The notes under the pieces were generated by a model. The model was not told the DNA's origin. It did no database searches and worked only from the letters and a program-made list of their open reading frames with translations. From Pantoea cypripedii (GTDB taxonomy: Bacteria; Pseudomonadota; Gammaproteobacteria; Enterobacterales; Enterobacteriaceae), in the NCBI RefSeq assembly GCF_011395035.1, contig NZ_CP024768.1:1485377-1549376 (forward strand): a stretch of 64,000 nucleotides of DNA. Reading direction: 5' to 3'. How positions within the stretch are numbered: the stretch's first letter is position 1; the number at the start of each line of letters is the position of its first letter. This document shows, in pieces, positions 16,643 through 25,032 of the stretch. The position numbers were made by a program, and so were the translations under genes.

Positions 16643-17191
16643 ATGCAATTTAACATTCCTACATGTCTTACTTTGTTTCGGGTCGTCCTGATTCCTTTCT
16701 TTGTGCTGGCGTTCTATCTGCCATTTCACTGGGCACCTTTTTTAACGGCGTTCATTTTTGTGGTTGCGGCAGTGACTGACTGGTTTGATGGCTTTCTTGC
16801 GCGTCGCTGGAAACAAACCACGCGTTTTGGTGCGTTCCTTGATCCGGTAGCGGATAAGGTGATGGTGGCGATAGCGTTGGTACTGGTGGCGGAGTATTTT
16901 CACGCCTGGTGGATTACGCTCCCTGCTGCCACGATGATCGCCCGTGAGATTATCATTTCAGCGTTGCGTGAATGGATGGCGGAAATAGGCAAGCGCAGCA
17001 GCGTGGCCGTCTCCTGGATCGGTAAAGTGAAAACCACGGCGCAAATGCTATCGCTGGTGGCGCTGTTATGGCGTCCTGATGCCACGGTGATTGGTGTGGG
17101 CGTGGTCGCTTTATATATCGCGGCAGTGTTGACGTTCTGGTCAATGTTCCAGTATTTGAACGCAGCGCGTGGTGATTTGTTCGAACGGTGA
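16643..17191 (+). CDS. pgsA: CDP-diacylglycerol-glycerol-3-phosphate 3-phosphatidyltransferase
   Basis: 182-residue inner membrane enzyme making phosphatidylglycerol phosphate, the committed step to PG and cardiolipin. The CDP-alcohol phosphotransferase signature D-G-x2-A-R-x8-G-x3-D-x3-D is complete in the segment running from DWFDGFLARRW to GAFLDPVADK (about 49-75). About four to five hydrophobic segments are present. It follows uvrC by 68 bases and precedes the tRNA genes, as in E. coli. Confidence 0.97.
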   Translation: MQFNIPTCLTLFRVVLIPFFVLAFYLPFHWAPFLTAFIFVVAAVTDWFDGFLARRWKQTTRFGAFLDPVADKVMVAIALVLVAEYFHAWWITLPAATMIAREIIISALREWMAEIGKRSSVAVSWIGKVKTTAQMLSLVALLWRPDATVIGVGVVALYIAAVLTFWSMFQYLNAARGDLFER

Positions 17192-17241
17192 TCGATGCGA
17201 TTCAAAAAGCAGCAAACGGACGCACTGTGTGGATAATTTTA

Positions 17242-17269
17242 TTGACTCATTGCGCCAGTTCAGTAGAAT
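17242..17269 (+). promoter_or_regulatory. Promoter of the glyW-cysT-leuZ tRNA operon
   Basis: TTGACT (17242-17247) and TAGAAT (17264-17269) are separated by 16 bases, followed by a GC-rich stretch as expected for a stringently controlled tRNA promoter. The first tRNA begins 64 bases downstream. Confidence 0.75.
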
Positions 17270-17333
17270 GCATCGCATCGAACGGCAGCGTGTCTGCTAA
17301 AAGCTAAATAAAATCAGCAAGTTCGATGATAAT

Positions 17334-17409
<76 letters not shown>

Positions 17410-17453
17410 GATTTAGCACTCTGTCTCGTAACGGAATGCACATCAGATTGAAA

Positions 17454-17527
17454 GGCGCGTTGGCAGAGTGGCCATGCAGCGGATTGCAAATCCGTCCACC
17501 TCGGTTCGACTCCGGGACGCGCCTCCA
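17454..17527 (+). tRNA. cysT: tRNA-Cys (GCA)
   Basis: 74-base cloverleaf starting GGCGCGT, ending in encoded CCA. Anticodon stem GCGGA/TCCGT with loop TTGCAAA gives anticodon GCA; T-loop GGTTCGACTCC. Second in the tRNA operon. Confidence 0.97.
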
Positions 17528-17538
17528 CTTTACACCCT

Positions 17539-17625
17539 GCCCGGGTGGTGAAATCGGTAGACACAAGGGATTTAAAATCCCTCGATCGTAAGGTCGTGCG
17601 GGTTCAAGTCCCGCCCCGGGCACCA
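17539..17625 (+). tRNA. leuZ: tRNA-Leu (TAA)
   Basis: 87-base class II tRNA with long variable arm, acceptor arms GCCCGGG/CCCGGGC and encoded CCA. Anticodon stem AGGGA/TCCCT with loop TTTAAAA gives anticodon TAA. Third in the operon; followed by an intrinsic terminator and then by a poorly coding region. Confidence 0.97.
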
Positions 17626-17680
17626 TATCTTCTACCGAAGTAAACCGAATAAAATCAAAGCAATAAGCAGTGATGTCGTA

Positions 17681-17702
17681 TCCGCCCCAGGGCGGATTTT
17701 TT
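17681..17702 (+). terminator. Intrinsic terminator of the tRNA operon
   Basis: TCCGCCC (17681-17687) and GGGCGGA (17690-17696) form a 7-bp GC-rich stem with a minimal CA loop, followed by six T. It lies 56 bases after tRNA-Leu. Confidence 0.9.
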
Positions 17703-17847
17703 GTTTTCGTCTGGCGGTGAGTTTCGCAAGTAGCAGCATGTAGCTTTCGTGGTTATCAAAAATTTACGTATGCGCTGGCCATCTCGTCCATATTGAAAAC
17801 ATTAGCAAAACCTCTTTCCTGAGGCATGTTTACAGACGGCCTCTGCT

Positions 17848-18141
17848 TTAGCTCCCGTCCAGCAGCTGGCGCACCTCAGCGACGGTCATTTCTCGTTCAG
17901 GAATAAATTCCAGCTGGTTCTGTCTGGCGAATTCCTGCCATTCTTCTGGCATTAATTCATACCCAGGTTCATACATATCGTCCTTATCATCGTCATGATT
18001 CGCGTAAACCAGATAAAAAATATCACCTGCATCCTCTTGTTCTTCATCAACGACAATAACGTCGGTCACAATCAGTCTGACAGAGGGATCTTTCTTTGAA
18101 ACATACAGGCCTGCAGAGGGGATGGTGTGTTGTGCAGTCAT
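17848..18141 (-). CDS. Small acidic protein of unknown function
   Basis: 97-residue, strongly acidic, soluble protein starting MTAQHTIPSAGLYVSKKDPS. The middle is a run of Asp/Glu (VVDEEQEDAGDIFYLVYANH and DDDKDDMYEPG). I do not recognise a family with certainty. The ATG at 18141 follows AAGGAAT; the frame is open further upstream to 18195 without a good ribosome site. It is alone in the region behind the tRNA operon, on the opposite strand. No signal peptide or membrane segment. Confidence 0.7.
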   Translation of the reverse strand: MTAQHTIPSAGLYVSKKDPSVRLIVTDVIVVDEEQEDAGDIFYLVYANHDDDKDDMYEPGYELMPEEWQEFARQNQLEFIPEREMTVAEVRQLLDGS

Positions 18142-18569
18142 AAGAATTCCTTTTGCGAAATTACAATCAGGAAAGAAATGAACCGAGCAGGGCACAATCT
18201 AGCATTATGAAACAAGACGTTCACACTCAACGATCACGTTTACTGTGTATTCCGATGTGTTCGGTCAGTGATTCCGGCCTCGGCCTGTAACACTATTGTC
18301 TGACAGCTGTACACCGGCTGCACAGAATCCGCATCATAAAACCACATCCGAGACGGAAACGGCGCTACACCGCACCTGCCTGCACGATTTGGGGCCAAGG
18401 TAACTATCTGGATAACTTGATGTTTTAAAGAGGATTTCAAAACCCAATGCCCGGAAATGCTCATGTACGTTCCTGGGCAAAGTGTGACATGGTTACACGG
18501 TGTCAATTGTCAGGCTTGATAGAGTTAAAGTGCGCACTGCCCAGGCTTCATGCCACTTGCCTCTCGCAA

Positions 18570-18686
18570 TCAACTGTCTGTCGGCACATAGTGACGATGT
18601 ACACGAGCTGGCTTGATCTCGCCTTTTTCTATTGCTTTTATCTGCTTGATGCTTTCCACCAGGCGTTCAAAGCGTTCTTTATCCAT
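18570..18686 (-). pseudogene. Possible truncated HigA-like antitoxin remnant
   Basis: A 38-codon minus-strand frame starting MDKERFERLVESIKQIKAIE and continuing KGEIKPARVH. This resembles the N-terminal tail of HigA/MqsA-like antitoxins (pattern ELFxxLVESIKxxxxIxxGExxPxR), which in intact genes leads into a helix-turn-helix. Here the frame ends within ten residues, so the DNA-binding domain is missing. No toxin gene is recognisable beside it. Resemblance is from memory and short, hence low confidence. Confidence 0.35.
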
Positions 18687-18856
18687 AATATGTGCTTCTT
18701 GAGAAATACCATGTTTCCACGCGGTTTTTTGTTTTTACTCCTCGTTTCCTGATATCCGTTCCTGATATGACTTACCGGGCTTCTGCCCACCAACAACCGG
18801 AGCCACTGTGATCTTGCGGTTGTATCGTCATCTACCAAAAACCAGGAAAAAGCCTA

Positions 18857-18982
18857 ATGATTTATCAGCCAATTGCGGGAGTTTTTGCCCTGGCCTTTTG
18901 GTGGCAGATGCGGCAACAATATCGTCACAAATCACGACAAGATTATGACGTATCACGCATCGCACGGTTTTCAAACCAGTGA
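18857..18982 (+). CDS. Candidate 41-residue small membrane protein
   Basis: Short frame starting MIYQPIAGVFALAFWWQMRQ with an AGGAAAAAG ribosome-site-like string ahead of the ATG at 18857. Residues 5-17 are hydrophobic with two Trp, and the rest is basic and polar (QQYRHKSRQDYDVSRIARFS), which is the topology of a small single-pass protein. No family recognised; it may be chance. Confidence 0.3.
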   Translation: MIYQPIAGVFALAFWWQMRQQYRHKSRQDYDVSRIARFSNQ

Positions 18983-19049
18983 TATGAGTGCTGTTATTGC
19001 TGGGAAAACATGATTGGCCGCCATGTGCAACCTTTGCCGGGGGAACTCA

Positions 19050-19328
19050 ATGATTATTTCTCAGGAGAAGATGATCGTCCTGCACCGCATGCAAAAAGGA
19101 ACGAAGTTCCTGTTACGCGGTGATAAAGCAATGGGGTATGAAAAAAGACACGACATGAGAACCCGTAAACTCAGGGAGGTGAATTGTCGCAGTCTGGCTC
19201 CCCTGATACGGGATGGTCTGGTGGAATTTGTATTTTATCCAACCGATATCACGCGTTATTACGAGGTAAGACTGACGGAAGAAGGCCAGAGGTTAGTCAG
19301 CGCAGAAATCAATTATCGCTGTGGCTGA
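19050..19328 (+). CDS. Small winged-helix-like protein of unknown function
   Basis: 92-residue basic protein starting MIISQEKMIVLHRMQKGTKF. Its layout resembles a winged helix: helix near 1-14, a basic middle (YEKRHDMRTRKLREVNCRSL), then LAPLIRDGLVEF and a hairpin ending YYEVRLTEEGQRLVS. The GGGGGAAC string before the ATG at 19050 is a good ribosome site. I cannot name a family; a DNA-binding role is only a guess. It is in the accessory patch behind the tRNAs. Confidence 0.6.
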   Translation: MIISQEKMIVLHRMQKGTKFLLRGDKAMGYEKRHDMRTRKLREVNCRSLAPLIRDGLVEFVFYPTDITRYYEVRLTEEGQRLVSAEINYRCG

Positions 19329-19356
19329 CGCGTCAGTAAGAGACGTAAGTCGTGTC

Positions 19357-19380
19357 AAAAAAGGCCGCACAATGGCGGCC
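19357..19380 (-). terminator. Intrinsic terminator of the RHH-like gene
   Basis: GGCCGC (19363-19368) and GCGGCC (19375-19380) form a 6-bp GC stem; on the minus strand it is followed by TTTTTT. It starts 5 bases after the stop of the minus-strand gene at 19386. Confidence 0.82.
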
Positions 19381-19385
19381 CCTGG

Positions 19386-19571
19386 TTAGCTTTTTAGCGA
19401 TTGATCATAAATATCAATGGCTGCAGTAATAATTGCACCCTGGGAAATCCCCTTCAGACTCGCGAGCGATTCGATCCGCGCGATGGTGCTCAAAGGGAGC
19501 TTATAGGTTTTGGGCTTTATACCGCGTTTTTCGTCGCTGCGTTTTTGAATGTCACTGGCTGATTGAATCAT
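19386..19571 (-). CDS. Small ribbon-helix-helix-like protein
   Basis: 61-residue basic protein. The segment TYKLPLSTIARIESLASLKG then SQGAIITAAIDIYDQSL (about 22-58) has the strand-helix-helix pattern of small CopG/Arc-type DNA-binding or mobile-element accessory proteins. No toxin partner is adjacent. It has its own intrinsic terminator. Function unknown; it could be a leftover of a plasmid-type module. Confidence 0.6.
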   Translation of the reverse strand: MIQSASDIQKRSDEKRGIKPKTYKLPLSTIARIESLASLKGISQGAIITAAIDIYDQSLKS

Positions 19572-19849
19572 GGTTCAACCCTTCGTCTTCAAGATAGAAA
19601 TTGCTGAAAAAAGATCTTCTCACCCTGAGCGCCCACTAAGCCAGGCGGCAACGGCTCAAAGAGTAAACAGAATGATCACACTAAGTGTAGTTCATTCCCC
19701 ACATTAACCATTGTTTAGATAAGCTTTTTCCATTTCTGAACCTCTGAATAACATCTCTGGATCAAATGGATGCCAGCCTGGTTCATTTTCGGTCCGATGC
19801 TGTATTTGAATCACAGTAAGTCACCCTCTTTTGGACAAAAAGTGACCTG

Positions 19850-21217
19850 TTACCGGGTGCGAAAAGCTGGCAATCCCCCCGTTGCGATTGAGTCTTTTTC
19901 GTTCTTGTGTGGACGCAAACCAAACCACTCAAAGGTCATACTGGCAGTGGCAACAAGCTTCACGTTAGCGCTATAAGCATCATGTTGGGCATTTATCGCC
20001 GCGATACGGTTGTTGTAGCAATCGTTTTCCGCTGTCAGCACATCAAGTAATGTGCGTTTTCCCAACCGTAGCCATTGCTCGTAGTAAATTTTGCTGACCA
20101 AATCGGTTTCCTGACTGAGCTTTTGGTATTCGCGACCTTGTACCTCCGCCGCGTCTCTGCTTTGGCTGAGAGTGTGGATTTGATACTCCATATCCATCCG
20201 CGTTTGAGCGAACTGAGATTGCCGGGCTGACGCCCGCGCTGATGATGCCTGAATGGCGGCTTTTTCCGCTCCGCCGGTGAAGGCATTCCACTGAATATTC
20301 AGTCCCGTATACCATTGACCAGGATTGCCATAACTGTCTTTGGCGGTGCTTTTCGATATAACCCAATTAAGTTGTGGCAGTGTGCTGGCTTCAGCTGCTG
20401 ACACATCATGCGCTGCGGATTCAGCTTCTGCCTGTGCCTTTAGCCATGATGGGTGTTTATCCATCCGACTGAAAACCAGTGAGGTGGGGACGGGCTGCAT
20501 CGTCCAGTCGAAATGATCCGGTAAACTGACGTGCTGTCCGGTCAGACGGAACAGTGAAATTTCCGACTGCCTGCGCTGGTCAGTGACCCGTTGCATGCTT
20601 GCCTCTGCCGCCAAAAGTTTGGCTCTTGCCTGTACCAACTCACTGTGCCTGCCTGAATCAGTTTGGGTAATTTCAACTAACATATTGACCAGGGCGCGCA
20701 TGCGTTTTACATAGGCTTGCGTAACCATCTGATTCTGCTGGTAGCGACTCAATTCGATGAGCTGGCTCAGCGTGCTCCAGGCAATCTGTTGTTTCTGAGA
20801 ATCATATTGGTAAGTGGCCGCATGAGCCTGCTGTGTGGCACTACTTATATTTTCGCGGTTCTTCCCCCAGTCAAACAACGTGGTGGTGACATTCAGTGAG
20901 AGGCTGCTGTCATCCAGGCGATTATTCCCCGTGTGGCTGCCATTGCCGAAGGATGCCATCGGTGCCGTTGTGCCGAGCTGAACCTGCGGCCAGCGCGCAC
21001 CTTTAACACGGTCGATGTCGGCGTCGGCGGCGCGTTTATCAGCATCAGCAACCCTGATTTCCGGGCTGAAATCCAGCGCCTGATTGACCATTTTCGCCAG
21101 CCAGACGCGAGTCGCATTGCTCATCATTGCGTCATGCATCGTGGGAAGGGTAACTGGCGCGCTAATAGCCGCCCGGCTAAAGGCCAGCATTGTCAGCATG
21201 ATCATTGTCTTACGCAT
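19850..21217 (-). CDS. TolC-family outer membrane protein of the adhesin T1SS
   Basis: 455-residue outer membrane efflux protein of the LapE/AggA-like group. A signal peptide is seen at about 1-20 (MRKTMIMLTMLAFSRAAISA). Two TolC-type halves follow; typical spots are VNQALDFSPEIRVADADKRA near 43-62, LFDWGKNRENISSA, GLNIQWNAFTGGAEKAAIQA, and LRLGKRTLLDVLTAENDCYN near the end. The frame is open from 21244 but the ATG at 21217 gives a clean signal peptide and follows GGGAGAG. It is the last gene of the T1SS operon, 4 bases after the HlyD-like gene. Confidence 0.9.
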   Translation of the reverse strand: MRKTMIMLTMLAFSRAAISAPVTLPTMHDAMMSNATRVWLAKMVNQALDFSPEIRVADADKRAADADIDRVKGARWPQVQLGTTAPMASFGNGSHTGNNRLDDSSLSLNVTTTLFDWGKNRENISSATQQAHAATYQYDSQKQQIAWSTLSQLIELSRYQQNQMVTQAYVKRMRALVNMLVEITQTDSGRHSELVQARAKLLAAEASMQRVTDQRRQSEISLFRLTGQHVSLPDHFDWTMQPVPTSLVFSRMDKHPSWLKAQAEAESAAHDVSAAEASTLPQLNWVISKSTAKDSYGNPGQWYTGLNIQWNAFTGGAEKAAIQASSARASARQSQFAQTRMDMEYQIHTLSQSRDAAEVQGREYQKLSQETDLVSKIYYEQWLRLGKRTLLDVLTAENDCYNNRIAAINAQHDAYSANVKLVATASMTFEWFGLRPHKNEKDSIATGGLPAFRTR

Positions 21218-21221
21218 GTTG

Positions 21222-22442
21222 TTATCTCTCCCTGAAGGCTTCACGTGCTTTTAAAACCGGCTTGAGCAGATAAGACAAAATGGTTTTTTCACCCGTTTTA
21301 ATCTCAACGCTGGCGGTCATCCCTGGAATGATGGGGAAACTTTTATCTTTGACATGTAAATCAGTGCCGTGGGTACGGATATAGACCCGGTAATAGGTTG
21401 CATCCTCACGGCCCGATCGCGCTTTGGTTTCATCAATAATGGTATCGGGGCTGATACTTTCTATGACGCCGTCAAGCCCGCCATAAATGGCGAAGTCATA
21501 GGCGGAGATTTTTACCGTAGCGGGCAGGTCAGGGCGTAAAAATGCAACTTCGGTAGGTTTGATACGGGTCTCCAGCAGCAAATTATCTTCTGACGGGATC
21601 AAAGACATAATCTGCTCTCCGCGCGAGATAACACCATCAATCGTCGTGGCTTTAATGCTGTTGATCGTCCCTCTGACCGGAGCGGTAATCAGCGCATGTT
21701 TAATCACATCCTTGCGCCCAATCAGCCGTGCCTCTACCTGTGCCAGTTCAGATTCCAGGCGGGTCAACTCGCTGTTGGCGTCGGAATGGTATTTATTGGT
21801 GCGATCGGCGATCTGGACACGGAGATCGTTAGCCTGACGTCGCAGACGAAGGATCTCCATATCTGATATCAACCCCCGTTTCGCCAGCGGTTCCGACAAA
21901 TTGACCTCTTCCTCCGCCAGCCTCAGGTTGTGTGAAAGGGAACTGATGCTCTCTTCCAGCAATTTGCGTCGGGTCTGATAAGCCTGAGTTTCATCCTGAA
22001 TGAGGGTATGAAAATCGCTGATTTCCGTGGGGAAAGTTAACGATAAATCATAGGCTTCCGCTCTGGTGCGGGCGATTGCCGCCTTCAGACTGTAGGATTT
22101 AGACAATTCTTCCTGATAACTTGCCTCTGAGCGCGTCGAATCCAGCTTGAGTAGCGGCTGGCCCTTTTCCACCAGGTCGCCTTCTTTCACAAACAGCGCT
22201 TCCAGCGTGCCATCCTCAAAACTTTCAATGATTTGTTCATGGCTGGCGGGGATCACCTTTGCCTCGCCTTTGGTCACTTCTTCAACGACGGCGAAATGCG
22301 CCCAGACCAACGCCGTCACGACCACGAAGAGCAGCAGCCACAACACCAGCATACTTTTGGGGGTTTTCTGCAAAATGATCGCGCTTTGCAGATCGTCGAG
22401 AAATGGCATATCCGCAGGGTGAAGATGGGTTTTCTTACGCAT
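21222..22442 (-). CDS. HlyD-family membrane fusion protein of the adhesin T1SS
   Basis: 406-residue periplasmic adaptor (LapC/HlyD-like). A single membrane segment lies at about 30-52 (SMLVLWLLLFVVVTALVWAH), followed by a lipoyl half-motif (GTLEALFVKEGDLVEKGQPL), a long coiled coil (about 115-255), the second lipoyl half with APVRGTINSI, and a C-terminal beta domain ending PGMTASVEIKTGEKTILSYL, the family signature. ATG at 22442 overlaps the ABC transporter gene by 8 bases. Confidence 0.94.
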   Translation of the reverse strand: MRKKTHLHPADMPFLDDLQSAIILQKTPKSMLVLWLLLFVVVTALVWAHFAVVEEVTKGEAKVIPASHEQIIESFEDGTLEALFVKEGDLVEKGQPLLKLDSTRSEASYQEELSKSYSLKAAIARTRAEAYDLSLTFPTEISDFHTLIQDETQAYQTRRKLLEESISSLSHNLRLAEEEVNLSEPLAKRGLISDMEILRLRRQANDLRVQIADRTNKYHSDANSELTRLESELAQVEARLIGRKDVIKHALITAPVRGTINSIKATTIDGVISRGEQIMSLIPSEDNLLLETRIKPTEVAFLRPDLPATVKISAYDFAIYGGLDGVIESISPDTIIDETKARSGREDATYYRVYIRTHGTDLHVKDKSFPIIPGMTASVEIKTGEKTILSYLLKPVLKAREAFRER

Positions 22443-24612
22443 GTGACGCCTCCTTACGCCCGGATGTTGACGATTGGGAAAGCCTGGCCAGAATCGGTGC
22501 CTTGGGTCCATCAGCCAGAATCTTTCCGTCTTCCAGCACAATGATGCGTTCCACCAGACTCAGCACCGCCGCGCGATGGGTCACGATCACCAGTGTTTTT
22601 TGCTGGATAACCTGTTTCAATTGCGCAATAAACTGGGCTTCCGCCGTGCTATCCATCGAGCTGGTGGGTTCATCCATCAGTAAAATCGAGGGGTTAAGCA
22701 GTAAACATCGGGCGAGGGAGACCAGTTGTTTTTGTCCGCCTGACAGGCCCTGGCCCATTTCGCCCACGGGCATGTCGTATCCTGAAGGGTGGCGGCGAGC
22801 GATCGCATCAATCCCCGTTAATGTCGCCACCTGCAAAAAGTGTTCGGTGCTCACGGCTGGATTTCCCATGATGATGTTTTGTCGTAACGTTCCCTGAAAC
22901 AGGCGATTGTCCTGACAAACATAGCCACAGACGGAACGCCAGTCGGCGGGATCGATTTGGTTAACATCAAGCGCATCCATCGTCATTTGCCCCTGGGTGG
23001 GCAAATAGAGACGGGCGAGAATTTTCAACAGCGTTGATTTGCCACTGCCGATACTGCCTAAAATGGCGACGCGTTCGCCGGGCCGAATGTTGATATTTAA
23101 TGGATGCAGAATCGGCAGAGGATCATGAAGACCGGTTTTGGGATAATGAAAACCGACTTGGCGTAGTGCAATGTCCCCTTTCAGCGGTGGTGAAGGTAAA
23201 AAGTGCGCCTGTTTATCGCGCTCAGTGGGCATCGCCATGAGTTGGTTCAGCGAATGTAAGGCGGTTTTTGCCTGCTGGAAGCGAATGGCCAGCCCGACCA
23301 CCGCCGCCAGCGGTGATAATGAGCGTCCTGACAGGATCACCATCCCGACCAGAGCGCCCATGGTCATTTCCCCGGCATGAATCAGATACACCCCCCACAG
23401 CACGATCAGAATGGTACAGACCTGCTGGACGTAACTGACAAAATTACTGGTCAGGCTCGACAGATAGCGGGTCTTCATCGATGATGCCGCCGCCAATGCG
23501 CTGAAATCATTCCAGCGTTTTTGCATCACACCTTCCCCCTTTGCCGCTTTGAGGGTTTCCAGCCCGACGATGGTTTCGATGACCAATCCCTGTTTCTGCG
23601 AGATCTCACTGATGTTCTCTTTCATGTAACGCGACAACGGCCACTGAATGGCGATTGCGGCAATGATAATCACCGGGATCGCCAGCAATGGAATCATCGC
23701 CAGCGGCCCGCCGATGGCGAACATGATGCTGAGGAACAACAGACAGAAGGGGAGATCAGACAGCGTCGCCAGCGTGGCTGAGGAGAGAAAATCCCTGACC
23801 GATTCAAATTCACGTAGCTGGTTAGCAAACGAACCGGCTGAGCGCGGTTTACACTCCATTCGCATCGCCAGCGTTTTGCGAAACAGCAGCGAACCTACCA
23901 GCAGATCGGTTTTTTTTCCGGCAGAATCGACCAGCCAGGTTCTTATCTGCTTCGCGATAAACTCGAAGGTAATGGCGATCAGCACACCGATAGCCAGCGA
24001 CCAGAGCGTGGCATAAGCCCCGGTTGGTACGACCCTGTCATAGACGTTCATGGTGAAAAATGTGGTCGACAACGTCAGCACATTGGCCAGTAACGCAGCC
24101 AGCGCGGCGCTGTAGAAGTACTGGCGAAAGCGCCAGAGGTTGGAAAACAGCCAATGCCCCGAACGACCGCTGGCGGGCAAAATATCCTGGTCACCACGGG
24201 CAACGGGCTGCACCTTCAATCGGGTCAACATGGCGAAACCTGCAGCCTCTTTAGCCAATGTCTCTGCTGAAACATGGTGCAGGGTCCCGTCGGTGGGCGT
24301 CAGCAGGCTGTATTGCCCTTCATGCTTTTTCTGCAGGATCACATATTCGCCGGTTGTCATGGCGATGATGAGCGGGTAGAGCGATTCAGACAGGGTCAGA
24401 ATGTCCCTCTCCACCCATCCCGCCTGAATCCCGGCCTGTTCCAGCATCAGCACGGCAATATCGGGAGCCAGGCATTCACCGCGGGGAAGGCCTGCATACA
24501 GCACATCGGCACTGGCAGATTTTCCATGGTGTCTGACAAGCCAGGTGATAGCGCAGAGTAAGGTATCTTTCTCCTGGTGTGCAGAAGATGACGGGTGACT
24601 AATTTCTTTCAT
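22435..24612 (-). CDS. T1SS ABC transporter ATPase, LapB-like, with degenerate C39-like domain
   Basis: 725-residue inner membrane ATPase. It has an N-terminal C39-peptidase-like domain (about 1-135) that begins around LLCAITWLVRHHGKSASADV, without clear catalytic residues, as in exporters of unprocessed large adhesins. The transmembrane domain is at about 165-450. The nucleotide-binding domain has Walker A GSIGSGKSTLLK, signature LSGGQKQLVSLAR and Walker B ILLMDEPTSSMD. First gene of the minus-strand T1SS operon, divergent from the adhesin gene it presumably serves. Confidence 0.94.
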   Translation of the reverse strand: MKEISHPSSSAHQEKDTLLCAITWLVRHHGKSASADVLYAGLPRGECLAPDIAVLMLEQAGIQAGWVERDILTLSESLYPLIIAMTTGEYVILQKKHEGQYSLLTPTDGTLHHVSAETLAKEAAGFAMLTRLKVQPVARGDQDILPASGRSGHWLFSNLWRFRQYFYSAALAALLANVLTLSTTFFTMNVYDRVVPTGAYATLWSLAIGVLIAITFEFIAKQIRTWLVDSAGKKTDLLVGSLLFRKTLAMRMECKPRSAGSFANQLREFESVRDFLSSATLATLSDLPFCLLFLSIMFAIGGPLAMIPLLAIPVIIIAAIAIQWPLSRYMKENISEISQKQGLVIETIVGLETLKAAKGEGVMQKRWNDFSALAAASSMKTRYLSSLTSNFVSYVQQVCTILIVLWGVYLIHAGEMTMGALVGMVILSGRSLSPLAAVVGLAIRFQQAKTALHSLNQLMAMPTERDKQAHFLPSPPLKGDIALRQVGFHYPKTGLHDPLPILHPLNINIRPGERVAILGSIGSGKSTLLKILARLYLPTQGQMTMDALDVNQIDPADWRSVCGYVCQDNRLFQGTLRQNIIMGNPAVSTEHFLQVATLTGIDAIARRHPSGYDMPVGEMGQGLSGGQKQLVSLARCLLLNPSILLMDEPTSSMDSTAEAQFIAQLKQVIQQKTLVIVTHRAAVLSLVERIIVLEDGKILADGPKAPILARLSQSSTSGRKEASHA

Positions 24613-25032
24613 AATGAAGTTTTCTAATCCTGGATAAGGGTAATGTCATCTGCCTTTATTTTTCTTTTCTCTGTATTTTTATTTTATAAGTGGTGCCGGC
24701 ATGGGATGAAAAGATTGGCGGGGGATAATAATCGGGAGTTTGACTTAATTCCTGTGATTAATTTATGACATCTGATTTTAAGTCTGATTTTCCAGGTAAT
24801 ATTGTTTTATTTTAATGGGTTAATTTATTTTTTGTGTCATTTGTTAAGTTGGTGGATAGGATTTTTTCAGGACCATTTCATATATATAGCTGCCTCGATA
24901 TATATATTTGGATTAATTCAACATTTATCATCCTGTCAGTTGCTTACCTTTAATAAAGCAATGCCAGAGATAAATCTTAATCCTGTGCTTTAGCATAGAA
25001 ATGATACTGAAATACAACACCGGGAAATTTAT
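24613..25032. other. AT-rich divergent promoter region, T1SS/adhesin
   Basis: 420 bases, very AT-rich, between the T1SS operon and the adhesin gene, which are divergent. It should hold both promoters. A GGGA ribosome site is visible just before the adhesin ATG. A 63-codon frame at 24802-24993 has no ribosome site and looks random. The composition would suit H-NS binding, an inference only. Confidence 0.5.

Larger units (their letters stand above)
18142..19049. other. Poorly coding accessory patch downstream of tRNA-Leu
   Basis: About 900 bases with no full-size gene. It contains a possible antitoxin remnant (18570-18686, minus) and a 41-codon candidate small gene (18857-18982, plus), listed separately. 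Overlapping short frames on both strands look random. Mixed base composition and position after tRNA-Leu fit the debris of an acquired segment, but no integrase and no repeat of the tRNA 3' end were seen. Confidence 0.5.

Noticed and set aside
17600..17640. Possible attachment site at the tRNA-Leu 3' end
   Set aside because: No second copy of the tRNA 3' end was noticed downstream in the window and no integrase gene is present.
18240..18506. 88-codon minus-strand frame
   Set aside because: No recognisable domain, no good ribosome site; not supportable as a gene.
18447..18752. 101-codon plus-strand frame in the patch behind tRNA-Leu
   Set aside because: No ribosome site, irregular composition, and it overlaps a minus-strand frame that looks slightly more protein-like.
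24802..24993. 63-codon frame rich in aromatic and hydrophobic residues in the divergent T1SS/adhesin promoter region
   Set aside because: AT-rich random sequence tends to give such frames; no ribosome site and it would lie within the adhesin promoter.
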